Assembly (NCBI RefSeq): GCF_900156655.1
Contig: NZ_FTOG01000002.1
Location: forward strand, 248,001-312,000
Reading direction: 5' to 3'
Length of the DNA: 64,000 nt
DNA from: Rhodobacter aestuarii
Lineage (GTDB): Bacteria > Pseudomonadota > Alphaproteobacteria > Rhodobacterales > Rhodobacteraceae
A program made the position numbers and the translations under genes. The notes under the pieces were generated by a model, which was not told the origin of the DNA, did not search any database, and saw nothing but the letters and a program-made list of their open reading frames with translations. This document shows, one piece after another, positions 15,998-25,574 of the stretch (within the stretch, counting starts at the first letter, position 1; each line of letters begins with the position of its first letter).

Positions 15998-18436
15998 GTG
16001 AAAGACCAACTGCCCATAGATGCCATTTTGCCCGAACTGTGCCGCACGCTTGCTGCGGCAGGACGTATTGTGCTGATGGCGCCACCCGGCGCGGGTAAAA
16101 CCACCCGTGTGCCGCTTGCGCTGCTTGGCCAGGTGGCAGGCCGCATCCTGATGCTGGAGCCACGCCGTTTGGCCGCGCGCACCGCCGCAGAGCGGATGGC
16201 GCAGACCTTGGGCGAAAAGGTCGGGGAAACGGTTGGCTACCGCATTCGCGGCGAAGCGAAGCTTTGCAAAACCACCCGGATCGAAGTGGTGACCGAGGGC
16301 ATTTTGACCCGGATGCTGCAATCCGACCCAGAGCTGTCGGGCGTGGGCTGCGTGATCTTTGACGAATTTCACGAACGTTCGCTCAATGCCGATTTGGGCC
16401 TTGCGCTTGCATGGGAGGCCCGCAGCGCGCTGCGCCCAGATCTAGCGCTGGTGGTGATGTCGGCCACGCTGGATGCCGCGCCGGTGGCCGCGCTTTTGGA
16501 CGAGGCGCCGATCCTGCGCTCGGAGGGGCGCGCCTATCCGGTGGAAACCCGCTGGCTGCCGCGCCCGGTTGCGCAAGGGATGCGGCTTGAGGCCGCCGTG
16601 GCGGGGCTTGTGAGCCAAGCTTTAGAAGAAAGCCCCGGTAGCGTGCTGGTCTTCTTGCCCGGCGAGGGTGAGATTCGCCGGGTTGAGGCGCTGTTGCGTG
16701 ACCGTCTGCCCAAAGACGTTGCCCTGCGCCCGCTTTTTGGCGCGATGGACTTTGCCGCCCAGCGCGCCGCAATCGCGCCTTGCGCGGCGGGGCGCAAAGT
16801 GGTGCTGGCCACGGCCATTGCCGAAACCTCGCTGACCATTGAAGATATTCGCGTGGTGGTGGATGCGGGCCGCGCGCGGCGGCTGCGGTTTGACCCGGCC
16901 TCGGGCATGGCGCGGCTGGTGACCGAGCGCGTGTCCCGTGCGGAGGCAGAACAGCGCCGGGGCCGCGCCGGGCGCGTGGCGGAAGGCACCTGTTACCGGC
17001 TTTGGACCAAGGGCGAGGAAGGCGCGCTGCCCGCCTTTGCGCCGCCAGAAATGGCGGTGGCCGATTTGGCGGGGCTTGCGTTAGAATTGGCCAGTTGGGG
17101 CAGCGATGGCGCGGATTTGGCCTTTTTAACCCCGCCGCCTGCGCCCGCCTTGGCCGAAGCGCGCGCGCTTTTGCAAAGCCTTGGTGCGCTCGATGGGCTG
17201 CGCATCACCGCGCATGGCAAGGCGCTGGCTGCGCTGCCTGTCCACCCGCGCTTGGCGCATATGCTGGTCACCGCAGGCCCCAAGGCCGCGCCCTTGGCAG
17301 CGCTTTTGGAAGAGCGCGACCCAATCCGGGGGGCCCCGGCAGACCTAAGCTTGCGACTGGCGGCGATCCGCGATCCGGGCCGCTATGAGGCGAACCACCC
17401 CGGCCAGCTTCATCGCGGCACGATTGAGCGGATCAAGACCGAGGCGAAGCGGCTTGCGCGGATGGTGCGCGACGTGCCCGAGCGCTACAGCCCCGCCGAG
17501 ATGTTGGCGCTGGCCTACCCCGACCGGATCGGCCTGCGCCGCAAGGGCGATGCCGCACGTTATGTGCTGTCTGGCGGCAAGGGCGCGGTGGTGGATGAGG
17601 CCGATGGGCTCGGCAAGCATCGGCTGATCATCGCGTCGGACCTAGATGGCGATCCGCGCGAGGCCCGCGTGCGCCAAGGGTTGGTTTTTGCCGATGCCGA
17701 ACTGCGCCGCCTTTATGGCGATCAGATCGGCTGGCAGGATGTCTGCGCTTGGTCCAAGCGCGAAGGCCGCGTGGTGGCGCGCAAGCAAGAGCGTTTTGGC
17801 GCGCTGGTGCTGGAAGACCGCCATTGGCCCGATGCCCCGCCAGAGGCTTTGGCGCGTGGTGCGCTCGACGGGTTGCGGCAAATCGGGCTGACGCTCAGCC
17901 CCGGCGCGGCACGGTTTCGCGCGCGGGTCGATATTTTGCGCGGCGATGGGGGCGATCTGCCTGATTTGTCTGATGAAGCGCTCCTTGCGAGCGAAGCGCT
18001 GCTGCCGTGGCTCAAACGCGCCCGGACCGAAGCCGATCTGCGCAATCTTGACCTGACCGAGGCTTTGCGCGCCCAGCTTGACTGGAGCCAGATGGAAGAG
18101 CTTGACCGCCTTGTGCCGGGCCATTTTGAAACGCCCTTGGGGCGGCGCGTGCCGATTGATTATGGCCCAGAGGTGCCGACGATCGAGGTCAAACTGCCCG
18201 AGATGTATGGCCTCACCATCCACCCCAGCGTGGGGCCGAAGCGCCACCCTTTGCGGATTGCCCTGCTCTCGCCCGGCAATAAACCGATTCAGGTCACGAT
18301 GGACCTGCCGGGATTTTGGGATGGCTCTTACGCCGAGGTGCGCAAGGAAATGCGCGGCCGTTACCCGCGCCACCCTTGGCCGGAAAATCCGCGTGAAGCG
18401 GACCCGACGACGCGCGCAAAACCCCGCGGCACTTAA
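15998..18436 (+). CDS. hrpB: ATP-dependent helicase HrpB (DEAH box)
   Basis: An 812-residue DEAH/RHA helicase of normal HrpB length. Motif I is APPGAGKTT (28-36), motif II is DEFH (122-125, the usual DExH variant of HrpB), motif III is SAT (155-157). Motifs in the second RecA domain include ATAIAETSLTIEDIRVVVDAG and EQRRGRAGR. A C-terminal HrpB domain ends with KLPEMYGLTIHPS and GFWDGSYAEVRKEMRGRYPRHPWPENP. Its role in bacteria is not well defined. It starts with GTG at 15998, directly after the DUF3108 gene, and its stop overlaps that of the convergent methyltransferase gene. Confidence 0.95.
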   Translation: MKDQLPIDAILPELCRTLAAAGRIVLMAPPGAGKTTRVPLALLGQVAGRILMLEPRRLAARTAAERMAQTLGEKVGETVGYRIRGEAKLCKTTRIEVVTEGILTRMLQSDPELSGVGCVIFDEFHERSLNADLGLALAWEARSALRPDLALVVMSATLDAAPVAALLDEAPILRSEGRAYPVETRWLPRPVAQGMRLEAAVAGLVSQALEESPGSVLVFLPGEGEIRRVEALLRDRLPKDVALRPLFGAMDFAAQRAAIAPCAAGRKVVLATAIAETSLTIEDIRVVVDAGRARRLRFDPASGMARLVTERVSRAEAEQRRGRAGRVAEGTCYRLWTKGEEGALPAFAPPEMAVADLAGLALELASWGSDGADLAFLTPPPAPALAEARALLQSLGALDGLRITAHGKALAALPVHPRLAHMLVTAGPKAAPLAALLEERDPIRGAPADLSLRLAAIRDPGRYEANHPGQLHRGTIERIKTEAKRLARMVRDVPERYSPAEMLALAYPDRIGLRRKGDAARYVLSGGKGAVVDEADGLGKHRLIIASDLDGDPREARVRQGLVFADAELRRLYGDQIGWQDVCAWSKREGRVVARKQERFGALVLEDRHWPDAPPEALARGALDGLRQIGLTLSPGAARFRARVDILRGDGGDLPDLSDEALLASEALLPWLKRARTEADLRNLDLTEALRAQLDWSQMEELDRLVPGHFETPLGRRVPIDYGPEVPTIEVKLPEMYGLTIHPSVGPKRHPLRIALLSPGNKPIQVTMDLPGFWDGSYAEVRKEMRGRYPRHPWPENPREADPTTRAKPRGT

Positions 18437-19371
18437 GCCAGCGCCATATCCTCCCCATCGGATTCACGGCGCGCGGCCGAGCCGATGCGTTCGGCATGGA
18501 CCACAAAACCGATGATCGGCTGCCCACGGTCTTGGCGCAATTCCGCCCGGCTGATCTGCGCCGCAAAGCCCGCCTGTGTGAGCAGATCGCGCAAATAGGC
18601 TTCCGCATGCGCATAGCGGCAGCTTTCACGCAAAACGAGCGGTTCAGGCCCCTCATGCGCCTCGGTCGTGAAAGCAAAGCGCCCCGCCGGTGCCAAGGCA
18701 AGCGCGACCCAAGCGATGATCTGTTCCAGCGCGCCAAGGTAGGCAAAGACATCCGCTGCGGTGATCAAATCCCATTGTTGGGCGGGCGCGGGCAAATCTG
18801 AGAGGTCACATTTTGAAAGCGCATCATAAAGGCCCTTCGCCCCGGCCTCATGCAGCATTTGGGAGGAAATATCCCAGCCCTCGAGCCAGTCGCACAAAGG
18901 GCGCAACTCGGCCCCCATCAGCCCGGTGCCACAGCCCAAATCCAGCGCGCGGCCAAACGGACCGGTGATCTGCGCCCCAAGCAATTGCGGGGCACGATAG
19001 GCGAGCGTGTCCACAAGCGCGTGATCAAAGCGCGGCGCATATTGGTCAAACAGTGTTTCCACAAAGGCCGAGGGCATGGTTTCGGCCTCGGGCCGCGCGT
19101 TGAGCAACTCAAGCCGCAACGCCGCGCCCATTTGGTCTGCAGGGTCCAAACGCAGGGCTTCGGCAAAAGCCTCTGCTGCCTCAGGCAAACCGTGTTCGGC
19201 GCGGATATCGCCAAGCCGGAACCAACCCGCCGCCCAACCGGGGGCGAGTGCCAAGGCTTGGGTATAAAGATCGGCGGCGGCCACCGCATCGCCAGAGGCC
19301 AAGAGCCCCTCGGCGTAATCGGCGCGACGGTCGGCGACCAAATCGCCGGAAGAAAACTGGATCGTGGACAT
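18433..19371 (-). CDS. TPR-containing class I SAM-dependent methyltransferase
   Basis: A 312-residue protein in two parts. Residues 1 to about 95 contain two or three TPR-like helical repeats (AAADLYTQALALAPGWAAGW, AAEAFAEALRLDPADQ). The rest is a Rossmann-type methyltransferase with motif I ALDLGCGTGLMG, WDISSQML and DLITAADVFAYL. The substrate is unknown; TPR-methyltransferase fusions are common in alphaproteobacteria and are often related to biotin- or ubiquinone-type methyltransferases by similarity only. It starts at ATG 19369-19371. The stop overlaps the stop of hrpB. Confidence 0.8.
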   Translation of the reverse strand: MSTIQFSSGDLVADRRADYAEGLLASGDAVAAADLYTQALALAPGWAAGWFRLGDIRAEHGLPEAAEAFAEALRLDPADQMGAALRLELLNARPEAETMPSAFVETLFDQYAPRFDHALVDTLAYRAPQLLGAQITGPFGRALDLGCGTGLMGAELRPLCDWLEGWDISSQMLHEAGAKGLYDALSKCDLSDLPAPAQQWDLITAADVFAYLGALEQIIAWVALALAPAGRFAFTTEAHEGPEPLVLRESCRYAHAEAYLRDLLTQAGFAAQISRAELRQDRGQPIIGFVVHAERIGSAARRESDGEDMALA

Positions 19372-19511
19372 GATGCTCCTGAACGCTGGGAAAACCGGGG
19401 TTCAGGAACGGGCTACGACAGAGGCTGACGCATGTGGGGGCTACCAAAAGGGAACGCCGCCATTAGCGCCGTCGCCCGTGCTGCGTCAAGAGAGGATAAG
19501 GATAGCAAACA

Positions 19512-19529
19512 GGGGGCAGACCTGCCCCC
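19512..19529 (-). terminator. Hairpin after argF
   Basis: GGGGGCAG (19512-19519) pairs with CTGCCCCC (19522-19529), 17 bp after the argF stop. On the minus strand it is followed by TGTTTGC, a short T-rich run, so it is a likely terminator of the argD-argF operon. Confidence 0.65.
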
Positions 19530-19546
19530 CGCTGAAGGTGTTTGTC

Positions 19547-20473
19547 TTACTTGCCCAAGGCCCAGCGCATGATCGCTTTTTGCGCATGCAGACGGTTTTC
19601 GGCCTCGTCAAAAATCACCGAATGCGGGCCGTCCATCACCGCGCTTGTGGCCTCGTCATTGCGGTGCGCGGGCAGGCAATGCATGAACAGGCAATCGGGC
19701 TTGGCTTTCGCCATCAGCGCCTCGTTCACCTGATAGGCGCGCAATTGGTTGTGGCGGCGTTCTTTGGCCGATTCCGGGTCGTGCATGCTGACCCAAGTAT
19801 CGGTGACGATCAGATCGGCGCCTTCAACCGCTTTTGCCGGATCCCGCTCAATCGCTACATTCACGCCTTTGGAACGCGCGAATTCGATCCATTCGCGTTC
19901 GGGGTCGAGCGTTTGCGGGCCGGTGAAGGTCAGATCAAAGCCAAACTGCCCCGCCGCATGCAGGAACGAGGCGCAGACATTGTTGCCATCGCCCGACCAG
20001 ACCACCTTGCGCCCGGCAATCGGGCCGCGATGCTCTTCATAGGTCATGATATCGGCCATGATCTGGCAGGGGTGGGTGCGGTTCGTGAGCCCGTTGATCA
20101 CCGGGACCGAGGCATATTCCGCCATCTCCAGCAGCGTTTCTTCCTCAAACGTGCGGATCATGATCAGGTCCACATAGCGCGACAGCACGCGGGCGGTATC
20201 GGCAATGGTCTCACCATGGCCCAATTGCATATCCGAGCCAGACAGCACCATCGTCTGCCCGCCCATCTGGCGCACGCCAACGTCAAAAGACACGCGAGTC
20301 CGGGTCGAGGGCTTTTCAAAGATCAGCGCCACCATGCAGCCATCGAGCGGCTTGTCATCATCGGGCGCGCCTTTCGGGCGCCCTTGGCGGGCGTTTTTCA
20401 TCGCGCGGGCACTGTCGATCATCGCGCGCAATTCGGCCGGATCGGTAGTGTGGATATCAAGGAAATGGGTCAT
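19547..20473 (-). CDS. argF: Ornithine carbamoyltransferase
   Basis: A 308-residue enzyme that makes citrulline from ornithine and carbamoyl phosphate in arginine synthesis. The carbamoyl phosphate site STRTR is at residues 56-60, HPCQ at 134-137 and the catalytic HCLP at 265-268. WVSMHDPES in the ornithine loop (SMG-like) is present. The enzyme is a cytoplasmic trimer. It follows argD by about 70 bp in the same direction, which suggests an argD-argF operon ending at the hairpin at 19512. Confidence 0.97.
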   Translation of the reverse strand: MTHFLDIHTTDPAELRAMIDSARAMKNARQGRPKGAPDDDKPLDGCMVALIFEKPSTRTRVSFDVGVRQMGGQTMVLSGSDMQLGHGETIADTARVLSRYVDLIMIRTFEEETLLEMAEYASVPVINGLTNRTHPCQIMADIMTYEEHRGPIAGRKVVWSGDGNNVCASFLHAAGQFGFDLTFTGPQTLDPEREWIEFARSKGVNVAIERDPAKAVEGADLIVTDTWVSMHDPESAKERRHNQLRAYQVNEALMAKAKPDCLFMHCLPAHRNDEATSAVMDGPHSVIFDEAENRLHAQKAIMRWALGK

Positions 20474-20542
20474 TTGTTTTGTCCTTTCGGAATGGCCGGG
20501 GGTCTCCCCCGGGCTCCCGAGGTCTTTTGGGGCCAGTCGCAG

Positions 20543-21724
20543 TTAGGCCGGGTTGGATTCGAGCGCCAAAGCAGCCGCGTCGAGGCGACGCACTGCTTCG
20601 GCCATGTCGTCTTCAGAAATGGTAAGCGCAGGCAAAAGCCGCAGCACATTATCCGCCGCAGGCACGGTCAACAGATTTTGCGCATAGGCCGCCTGCACCA
20701 GCTCCACCGGGGCAGGTTTGCATTTGAGCCCGAGCATCAGACCTTGGCCCCGCACTTCGGTGAAAATGTCAGGATGCGCAGCCACCAGACCTTCCAGCCG
20801 CTGGCGCAAGAAGGCGGCCTTACGGCTGACCTCTTCCATGAAACCTTCTGCGGTGACGATTTCCATCACCTTCGCGCCAATCGCGCAGCCCAGCGGGTTG
20901 CCGCCATAGGTGGAGCCATGCGTGCCCGCCGTCATGCCAGAGGCCGCGTTTTCGGTTGCCAGCACCGCACCCAGCGGGAAGCCGCCGCCAATGCCTTTGG
21001 CGACCATCATCACATCCGGCGTCACCCCGGCCCATTCATGGGCGAAAAGTTTGCCCGTGCGCGCCACGCCGCATTGCACCTCGTCAAAGACCAAAAGTGC
21101 GCCGGTTTCATCGCAAATCTCGCGCAGTGCCTTGAGGAACGCATCCGAGGCGGGGCGGATGCCGCCCTCACCTTGGATCGGTTCAATCATAATCGCGGCG
21201 GTGTTTTCGGTGATTGCGGCTTTCACCGCCTCAATGTCATCCCACGGCAGATGCACAAAGCCCTCAAGCAGCGGGCCAAAGCCTTTGACCATTTTTTCTG
21301 ACCCAGCCGCGGCAATGGCCGCAGAAGACCGACCATGGAAAGCGCCCGCAAAGGTCAAAATCTCCACCCGCTCGGGTGCGCCTTTCTCATACCAATATTT
21401 GCGCACCATCTTCACGGCGAGCTCACAGGCTTCGGTGCCCGAATTGGTGAAAAAGACGGTATCGGCAAAAGTGTTCGCGACCAAAAGATCCGCAAGCTTT
21501 TGCTGCTCGGGAATTTGGTAGAGGTTCGAGACGTGCCAAAGCTTGCCCGCTTGCTCGGTCAGCGTGGCCACCAGTTCGGGCGCAGCATGGCCCAAAGCAT
21601 TGACCGCGATCCCCGCGCCCAAATCCAAATATCGGCTCCCATCCGCCGTTTCGAGCCAAGAGCCTTCGCCCTTCACAAAGGCAAGGGGCGCACGCGAATA
21701 GGTCGGCAAGATGGAAGCGATCAT
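20543..21724 (-). CDS. argD: Acetylornithine / succinyldiaminopimelate aminotransferase
   Basis: A 393-residue PLP enzyme of aminotransferase class III. The PLP motif NSGTEACELAVKM is at about 94-106, FDEVQCGVARTGKLFAHE in the middle, and the Schiff-base Lys243 in MMVAKGIGGGFP. Next to argF it acts as acetylornithine aminotransferase in arginine synthesis, and by analogy can also serve lysine synthesis. The ATG at 21722-21724 has GGAGC eight bases upstream. It is the first gene of the argD-argF unit, reading away from ccmF. Confidence 0.95.
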   Translation of the reverse strand: MIASILPTYSRAPLAFVKGEGSWLETADGSRYLDLGAGIAVNALGHAAPELVATLTEQAGKLWHVSNLYQIPEQQKLADLLVANTFADTVFFTNSGTEACELAVKMVRKYWYEKGAPERVEILTFAGAFHGRSSAAIAAAGSEKMVKGFGPLLEGFVHLPWDDIEAVKAAITENTAAIMIEPIQGEGGIRPASDAFLKALREICDETGALLVFDEVQCGVARTGKLFAHEWAGVTPDVMMVAKGIGGGFPLGAVLATENAASGMTAGTHGSTYGGNPLGCAIGAKVMEIVTAEGFMEEVSRKAAFLRQRLEGLVAAHPDIFTEVRGQGLMLGLKCKPAPVELVQAAYAQNLLTVPAADNVLRLLPALTISEDDMAEAVRRLDAAALALESNPA

Positions 21725-22051
21725 GTCAAGCTCCGAAAAAGGAAGGCCAAGGGGTGCAACGGCGCAGGCGCGCTGTCAACGGCTTCGGGCCAAAGGGGAC
21801 GGTTTTGTGGAAGGATGTGGCAGCACGCCACGGCAGATCAGACGTCAGGCGCTAAAGCGGCGACGTCGCGAACGGGCGATATATGCGGTCCGAGTGATCA
21901 TGCGTTGCGCTTAGCGCTGACAGATGCGGCTGTCAAAACAATTGCACGGGCTCTTCACGCTTTTGCGAAAGGTGCATTGAAAATGCGCATCCCGCTTGGC
22001 CCAGGCCGCGTGCGCCCCTATGATCCGCCCGACTTGAGGAGGACCCGCCGG
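21725..22051. other. Divergent intergenic region argD / ccmF (327 bp)
   Basis: No protein-coding gene is supported here. A frame open on the plus strand continues into ccmF but has no ribosome binding site or family similarity before the ATG at 22052. The stretch must contain the promoters of argD and ccmF. I see no clear operator or arginine-repressor-type site. The segment AGGAGG just before ccmF is its Shine-Dalgarno. Confidence 0.6.
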
Positions 22052-24013
22052 ATGATCGTCGAAACCGGGCACTTTGCCCTGATCCTCGCGCTGTTTGTGG
22101 CGCTGGTGCAAACCACCGTGCCCTTAATTGGCGCGCAAAAGGGCTGGAGTGGCTGGATGGCGGTCGCCGCGCCCGCGGCGCTTGCGCAGTTTTTGCTGAT
22201 TGCCACGGCCTTCGCAGCGCTGACCTATGCCTTTGTGACCTCGGATTTCTCGCTGCAATTGGTTTATGCCAATTCGCATACCGATAAGCCGATGCTTTAC
22301 AAAGTCTCGGGCGTTTGGGGCAACCACGAAGGCTCGATGCTTTTGTGGGTGATGATCTTGGCGATCTTTGGCGCGGCGGCGGCGGCTTTTGGCGGGGCTT
22401 TGCCCGAACGGCTGCGCGCGCGTGTGCTGTCTGTCCAAGGCTCGATCGGGCTCGCCTTTTTGGCCTTTATCATCTTCACCTCAAACCCGTTCACCCGGAT
22501 CATTGATGTGCCCTTTAACGGGCGCGACATGAACCCGCTGCTGCAAGACCCCGGCCTCGCCTTCCATCCGCCGTTCCTTTACCTCGGCTATGTGGGGCTC
22601 AGCATGGCGTTTTCCTTCGCTGTGGCCGCGCTGATTGAGGGGCGGGTGGATGCCGCTTGGGCGCGCTGGGTGCGGCCATGGACGCTGGCGGCGTGGATTT
22701 TCCTGACCATCGGCATCGCGCTTGGCTCTTGGTGGGCCTATTACGAGCTTGGCTGGGGCGGGTTTTGGTTTTGGGACCCGGTCGAGAACGCGTCCTTCAT
22801 GCCGTGGCTTTTGGCGGCAGCGCTGCTCCATTCCGCCATTGTCGTTGAAAAGCGCGAGGCGCTCAAAAGCTGGACCGTTCTGCTTGCCATCATGGCCTTT
22901 GGCTTCAGCTTGATTGGCACCTTTCTGGTGCGCTCGGGCGTCATTTCCTCGGTGCATAGCTTCGCCAATGACCCGGAGCGGGGGGTGTTCATTCTCTTCA
23001 TCCTCGCGTTCTTCACCGGCGGCGCGCTGACGCTTTATGCCGCCCGCGCGGGCGAGATGCAGGCCAAGGGCATCTTTTCGATGGTCAGCCGCGAATCTGC
23101 GCTGGTGATGAACAACATCCTGCTCGCCGTTTCGGCGCTGGTTGTGTTCACTGGCACCGTTTGGCCGCTGGTGGCGGAACTGTTCTGGGACCGCAAGCTC
23201 TCGGTCGGGGCGCCGTTCTTTGAAAAGGCCTTCACCCCCTTCATGGTCGCCTTGGCGCTGCTTTTGCCGATTGGCGCGATGATGCCGTGGAAAAGGGCGA
23301 ACCTTTCTAAGCTCATCCGCCCGCTGCTGCCTGCCGCGATCTTGTCGCTTGCGGTAATGGCACTGGTTTGGACGATGGCAACGGGCCGCCCGGTGCTGGC
23401 GCTCGCCTCGGCGGGTTTGGGATCGTGGCTTGTGTTTGGTGCGCTGGCCGAGATTTGGCAGCGCGCGGGCCGCACGCCCGCCCGTATCGCGCGCCTGCCG
23501 CGCGCCGATTGGGGCAAGGCGCTCGCACACGGCGGTTTGGGCATTGTGATCGCCGGGATCGGGCTTTTGATGGCCGGTCAGGTTGAAGATATTCGCGTCG
23601 CGAAAGCGGGCGATCATTTCACCGTTGCAGGCTATGAAATCACCCTTGTCGGCGTCGAAACCGTGCCGGGGCCGAACTTCAGCGCGCAACGCGCAACGAT
23701 GGAAGTGCGGGTCGGCGATAAGCTTGTCACCACGCTGCACCCGGAAAAACGCATCTACCCCGTGCAAGCCATGCCCACGACCGAGGCCGATATCGACAAT
23801 GGCTTCTGGCGTGATGTTTATCTGGTGATTGGCGATCCGCAAGACGGCGGTGGCTGGGCGGTGCGCACCTATATCAAGCCCTTCGCAAACTGGATTTGGG
23901 CGGGCTGTCTGATCATGTCCTTCGGTGGGCTGCTTAGCCTCACCGATCGGCGCTATCGTGTGGCGGCGGGGGCGCGTAAAACAGCCCCTATCAACGCTGT
24001 TCCTGCGGAGTAA
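22052..24013 (+). CDS. ccmF: Cytochrome c heme lyase subunit CcmF
   Basis: A 653-residue polytopic inner-membrane protein with about 14 hydrophobic segments. The periplasmic tryptophan-rich WWD signature appears as WWAYYELGWGGFWFWDPVE near residues 230-248. VWGNHEGSMLLWV in the N-terminal part is also characteristic. With CcmH it ligates heme to the CXXCH motif of apocytochromes c in System I maturation. The ATG at 22052 follows AGGAGG. The ORF could extend to 21335, but those residues are not CcmF-like. It ends 3 bp before ccmH, so they form an operon. Confidence 0.96.
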   Translation: MIVETGHFALILALFVALVQTTVPLIGAQKGWSGWMAVAAPAALAQFLLIATAFAALTYAFVTSDFSLQLVYANSHTDKPMLYKVSGVWGNHEGSMLLWVMILAIFGAAAAAFGGALPERLRARVLSVQGSIGLAFLAFIIFTSNPFTRIIDVPFNGRDMNPLLQDPGLAFHPPFLYLGYVGLSMAFSFAVAALIEGRVDAAWARWVRPWTLAAWIFLTIGIALGSWWAYYELGWGGFWFWDPVENASFMPWLLAAALLHSAIVVEKREALKSWTVLLAIMAFGFSLIGTFLVRSGVISSVHSFANDPERGVFILFILAFFTGGALTLYAARAGEMQAKGIFSMVSRESALVMNNILLAVSALVVFTGTVWPLVAELFWDRKLSVGAPFFEKAFTPFMVALALLLPIGAMMPWKRANLSKLIRPLLPAAILSLAVMALVWTMATGRPVLALASAGLGSWLVFGALAEIWQRAGRTPARIARLPRADWGKALAHGGLGIVIAGIGLLMAGQVEDIRVAKAGDHFTVAGYEITLVGVETVPGPNFSAQRATMEVRVGDKLVTTLHPEKRIYPVQAMPTTEADIDNGFWRDVYLVIGDPQDGGGWAVRTYIKPFANWIWAGCLIMSFGGLLSLTDRRYRVAAGARKTAPINAVPAE

Positions 24014-24016
24014 GCC

Positions 24017-24469
24017 ATGCTCAAACGCCTTCTTTTGCTGTGTCTGCTCGCCGCGCCTGCCTATGCGGTGCAGCCCGATGAGGTTTTGCCCGATGCCGCG
24101 CTTGAGGCGCGCGCGCGGCAAATTTCCCAAGTGCTGCGCTGTCCGGTTTGCCAAGGCGAAAATATCGACGAATCGAACGCTTCGGTCTCGCGCGATCTGC
24201 GGCTGGCGGTGCGCGACCGGCTGGTGGCGGGTGATAGCGACAGCCAAGTGATCGACTATATCAAGGACCGGTTTGGGGAATATGTGCTCTTTGAACCCGA
24301 ACGCACTGGGGCGAACCTGATCCTTTACTGGATGGGGCCGGGGGTGTTGATCATCGCCTTGGGCGGCGTGTTCTTCTGGCTGCGGTCACGCCGCAAGGAA
24401 GAAATGCCCGCCGCTGTGGCGCTGAGTGCCGAGGAAGAGGCGCGGCTGAAAGAGCTGTTGCAGGACTAA
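24017..24469 (+). CDS. ccmH: Cytochrome c maturation protein CcmH (CycL)
   Basis: A 150-residue protein. A signal peptide (MLKRLLLLCLLAAPAYA) is followed by a periplasmic domain with the redox motif LRCPVCQ (about residues 40-46), and one C-terminal membrane segment (LILYWMGPGVLIIALGGVFF) plus an acidic tail. It reduces or holds apocytochrome c thiols for CcmF. It starts 3 bp after ccmF. This is the short N-terminal type of CcmH; a separate CcmI is not seen here. Confidence 0.94.
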   Translation: MLKRLLLLCLLAAPAYAVQPDEVLPDAALEARARQISQVLRCPVCQGENIDESNASVSRDLRLAVRDRLVAGDSDSQVIDYIKDRFGEYVLFEPERTGANLILYWMGPGVLIIALGGVFFWLRSRRKEEMPAAVALSAEEEARLKELLQD

Positions 24470-24480
24470 GAAAGACCTGA

Positions 24481-24611
24481 GGGCGGCGCCCGACCGCCGG
24501 GTGGGCGTCTGCCATAGGTCTTTCGCGCTTTATGGTGCAAGGTCTGCGGACGCCCGTGTTGAGCACTGCCATTGCAAAGCGCCCGCCCGAGGGGGCGGTC
24601 GGGCGCTGCCC
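24481..24611. repeat. Long imperfect inverted repeat after ccmH
   Basis: The 18-bp arm GGGCGGCGCCCGACCGCC (24481-24498) pairs with 24594-24611 through a single G:U wobble. Inside it, GGGTGGGCG (24499-24507) pairs with CGCCCGCCC (24580-24588), again with one wobble. As RNA this would make a long near-continuous stem closing a loop of about 70 nt. It could be an extended 3' UTR structure, an sRNA, or a small palindromic element. Confidence 0.6.
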
Positions 24612-24649
24612 GGGCCGCTCGCGCGGCTGCTCCGGGCATAGGCTTTTTT
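24608..24649 (+). terminator. Terminator of the ccmF-ccmH operon
   Basis: GCCCGG (24608-24613) pairs with CCGGGC (24632-24637), and an inner stem GCCGC/GCGGC (24614-24618, 24623-24627) stacks on it. GGC then TTTTTT (24644-24649) follows. It shares its first bases with the long inverted repeat before it, so the two foldings may compete. Confidence 0.65.
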
Positions 24650-24749
24650 CTAAAGCCCGCCCTCATACTGCGCCTTCACCGTGACGCGGGGTTTTGCTTT
24701 GCCGCGTCCCTCAGCCGGGGCAAACTGGCCGCAAAGGGAGGCGCCGCCA

Positions 24750-25526
24750 ATGCACTTTGAAACGATCCGCTATGACCTAACCGAGGCGCTTGCGGTGATT
24801 ACGCTTGACCGCCCCGAGGTGATGAATGCGCTCAACACCCAAATGCGCACCGAAATCACCCAAGCGCTGACACAAGCGGCGGGCGAGGCCCGCGCGGTGG
24901 TGCTGACGGGCACAGGCCGCGCCTTTTGTTCGGGCCAAGATCTGGGCGATGGGGCAGCCCTAACCGGCCCGGATCTTGAGCGGATTTTGCGCGAAGAATA
25001 TGAGCCGATGCTCGCCGCTGTGACCGAATGCCCGGTCCCGGTTATGGCCGCGGTGAATGGCGCGGCAGCGGGCGCAGGGGCGAACCTTGCGCTTTGCGCG
25101 GATCTGGTGATTGCCACCCATTCCGCCGCCTTCATGCAAGCCTTCACCCGGATTGGCCTGATGCCCGATGCAGGCGGCACTTGGGCGTTGCCGCGCCAAG
25201 TGGGGCTCGCACGCGCAATGGGCTTGGCGCTTTTTGCCGAAAAGATCAGCGCCGAAGAAGCCGCGCGGATGGGGATGATCTGGGAAGCCGTGCCCGATGT
25301 GGATTTTGAACACCATTGGCGCGCCCGTGCGATGCATCTGGCGCAGGGCCCGACCGAAGCGTTCAAAGCCGTGAAACAGGCTCTGCGCGCAAGCTTTGAC
25401 CATGATCTGCCCGCGCAATTGGCTTTGGAGGCAAAACTCCAAGGCGCCTTGGGCGAGACGGAGGATTTCCGCGAAGGGGTTCAAGCCTTCTTGGACAAAC
25501 GCGCCCCCGCCTTCCGGGGCAAGTAA
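24750..25526 (+). CDS. Enoyl-CoA hydratase/isomerase family protein, PaaG-like
   Basis: A 258-residue crotonase-fold protein. The oxyanion-hole regions are GRAFCSGQDLGD (about residues 55-66) and MAAVNGAAAGAGANLALCAD (about 101-120). The form FCSGQDL with the downstream FTRIGLMPDAGGTWALPR is typical of PaaG, the 1,2-epoxyphenylacetyl-CoA isomerase, though other crotonases share it. No other phenylacetate genes are nearby, so a general acyl-CoA hydratase/isomerase role is equally possible. The ATG at 24750 has GGGAGG; it is followed by tRNA-Leu. Confidence 0.82.
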   Translation: MHFETIRYDLTEALAVITLDRPEVMNALNTQMRTEITQALTQAAGEARAVVLTGTGRAFCSGQDLGDGAALTGPDLERILREEYEPMLAAVTECPVPVMAAVNGAAAGAGANLALCADLVIATHSAAFMQAFTRIGLMPDAGGTWALPRQVGLARAMGLALFAEKISAEEAARMGMIWEAVPDVDFEHHWRARAMHLAQGPTEAFKAVKQALRASFDHDLPAQLALEAKLQGALGETEDFREGVQAFLDKRAPAFRGK

Positions 25527-25574
25527 GCCCGATAGACTTGCCCCCGCGCGCCTTGCGCGCTAGGCAAGGCGCAC

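Noticed and set aside
19364-21301. 645-residue plus-strand frame
   Set aside because: It is antisense to argF and argD, both of which have complete motifs.
22481-24247. 588-residue minus-strand frame
   Set aside because: It is antisense to ccmF and ccmH; a typical high-GC shadow frame rich in Arg, His and Gln.
24466-24666. Small minus-strand ORF between ccmH and the hydratase gene
   Set aside because: It lies within the inverted repeat and terminator and has no ribosome binding site.
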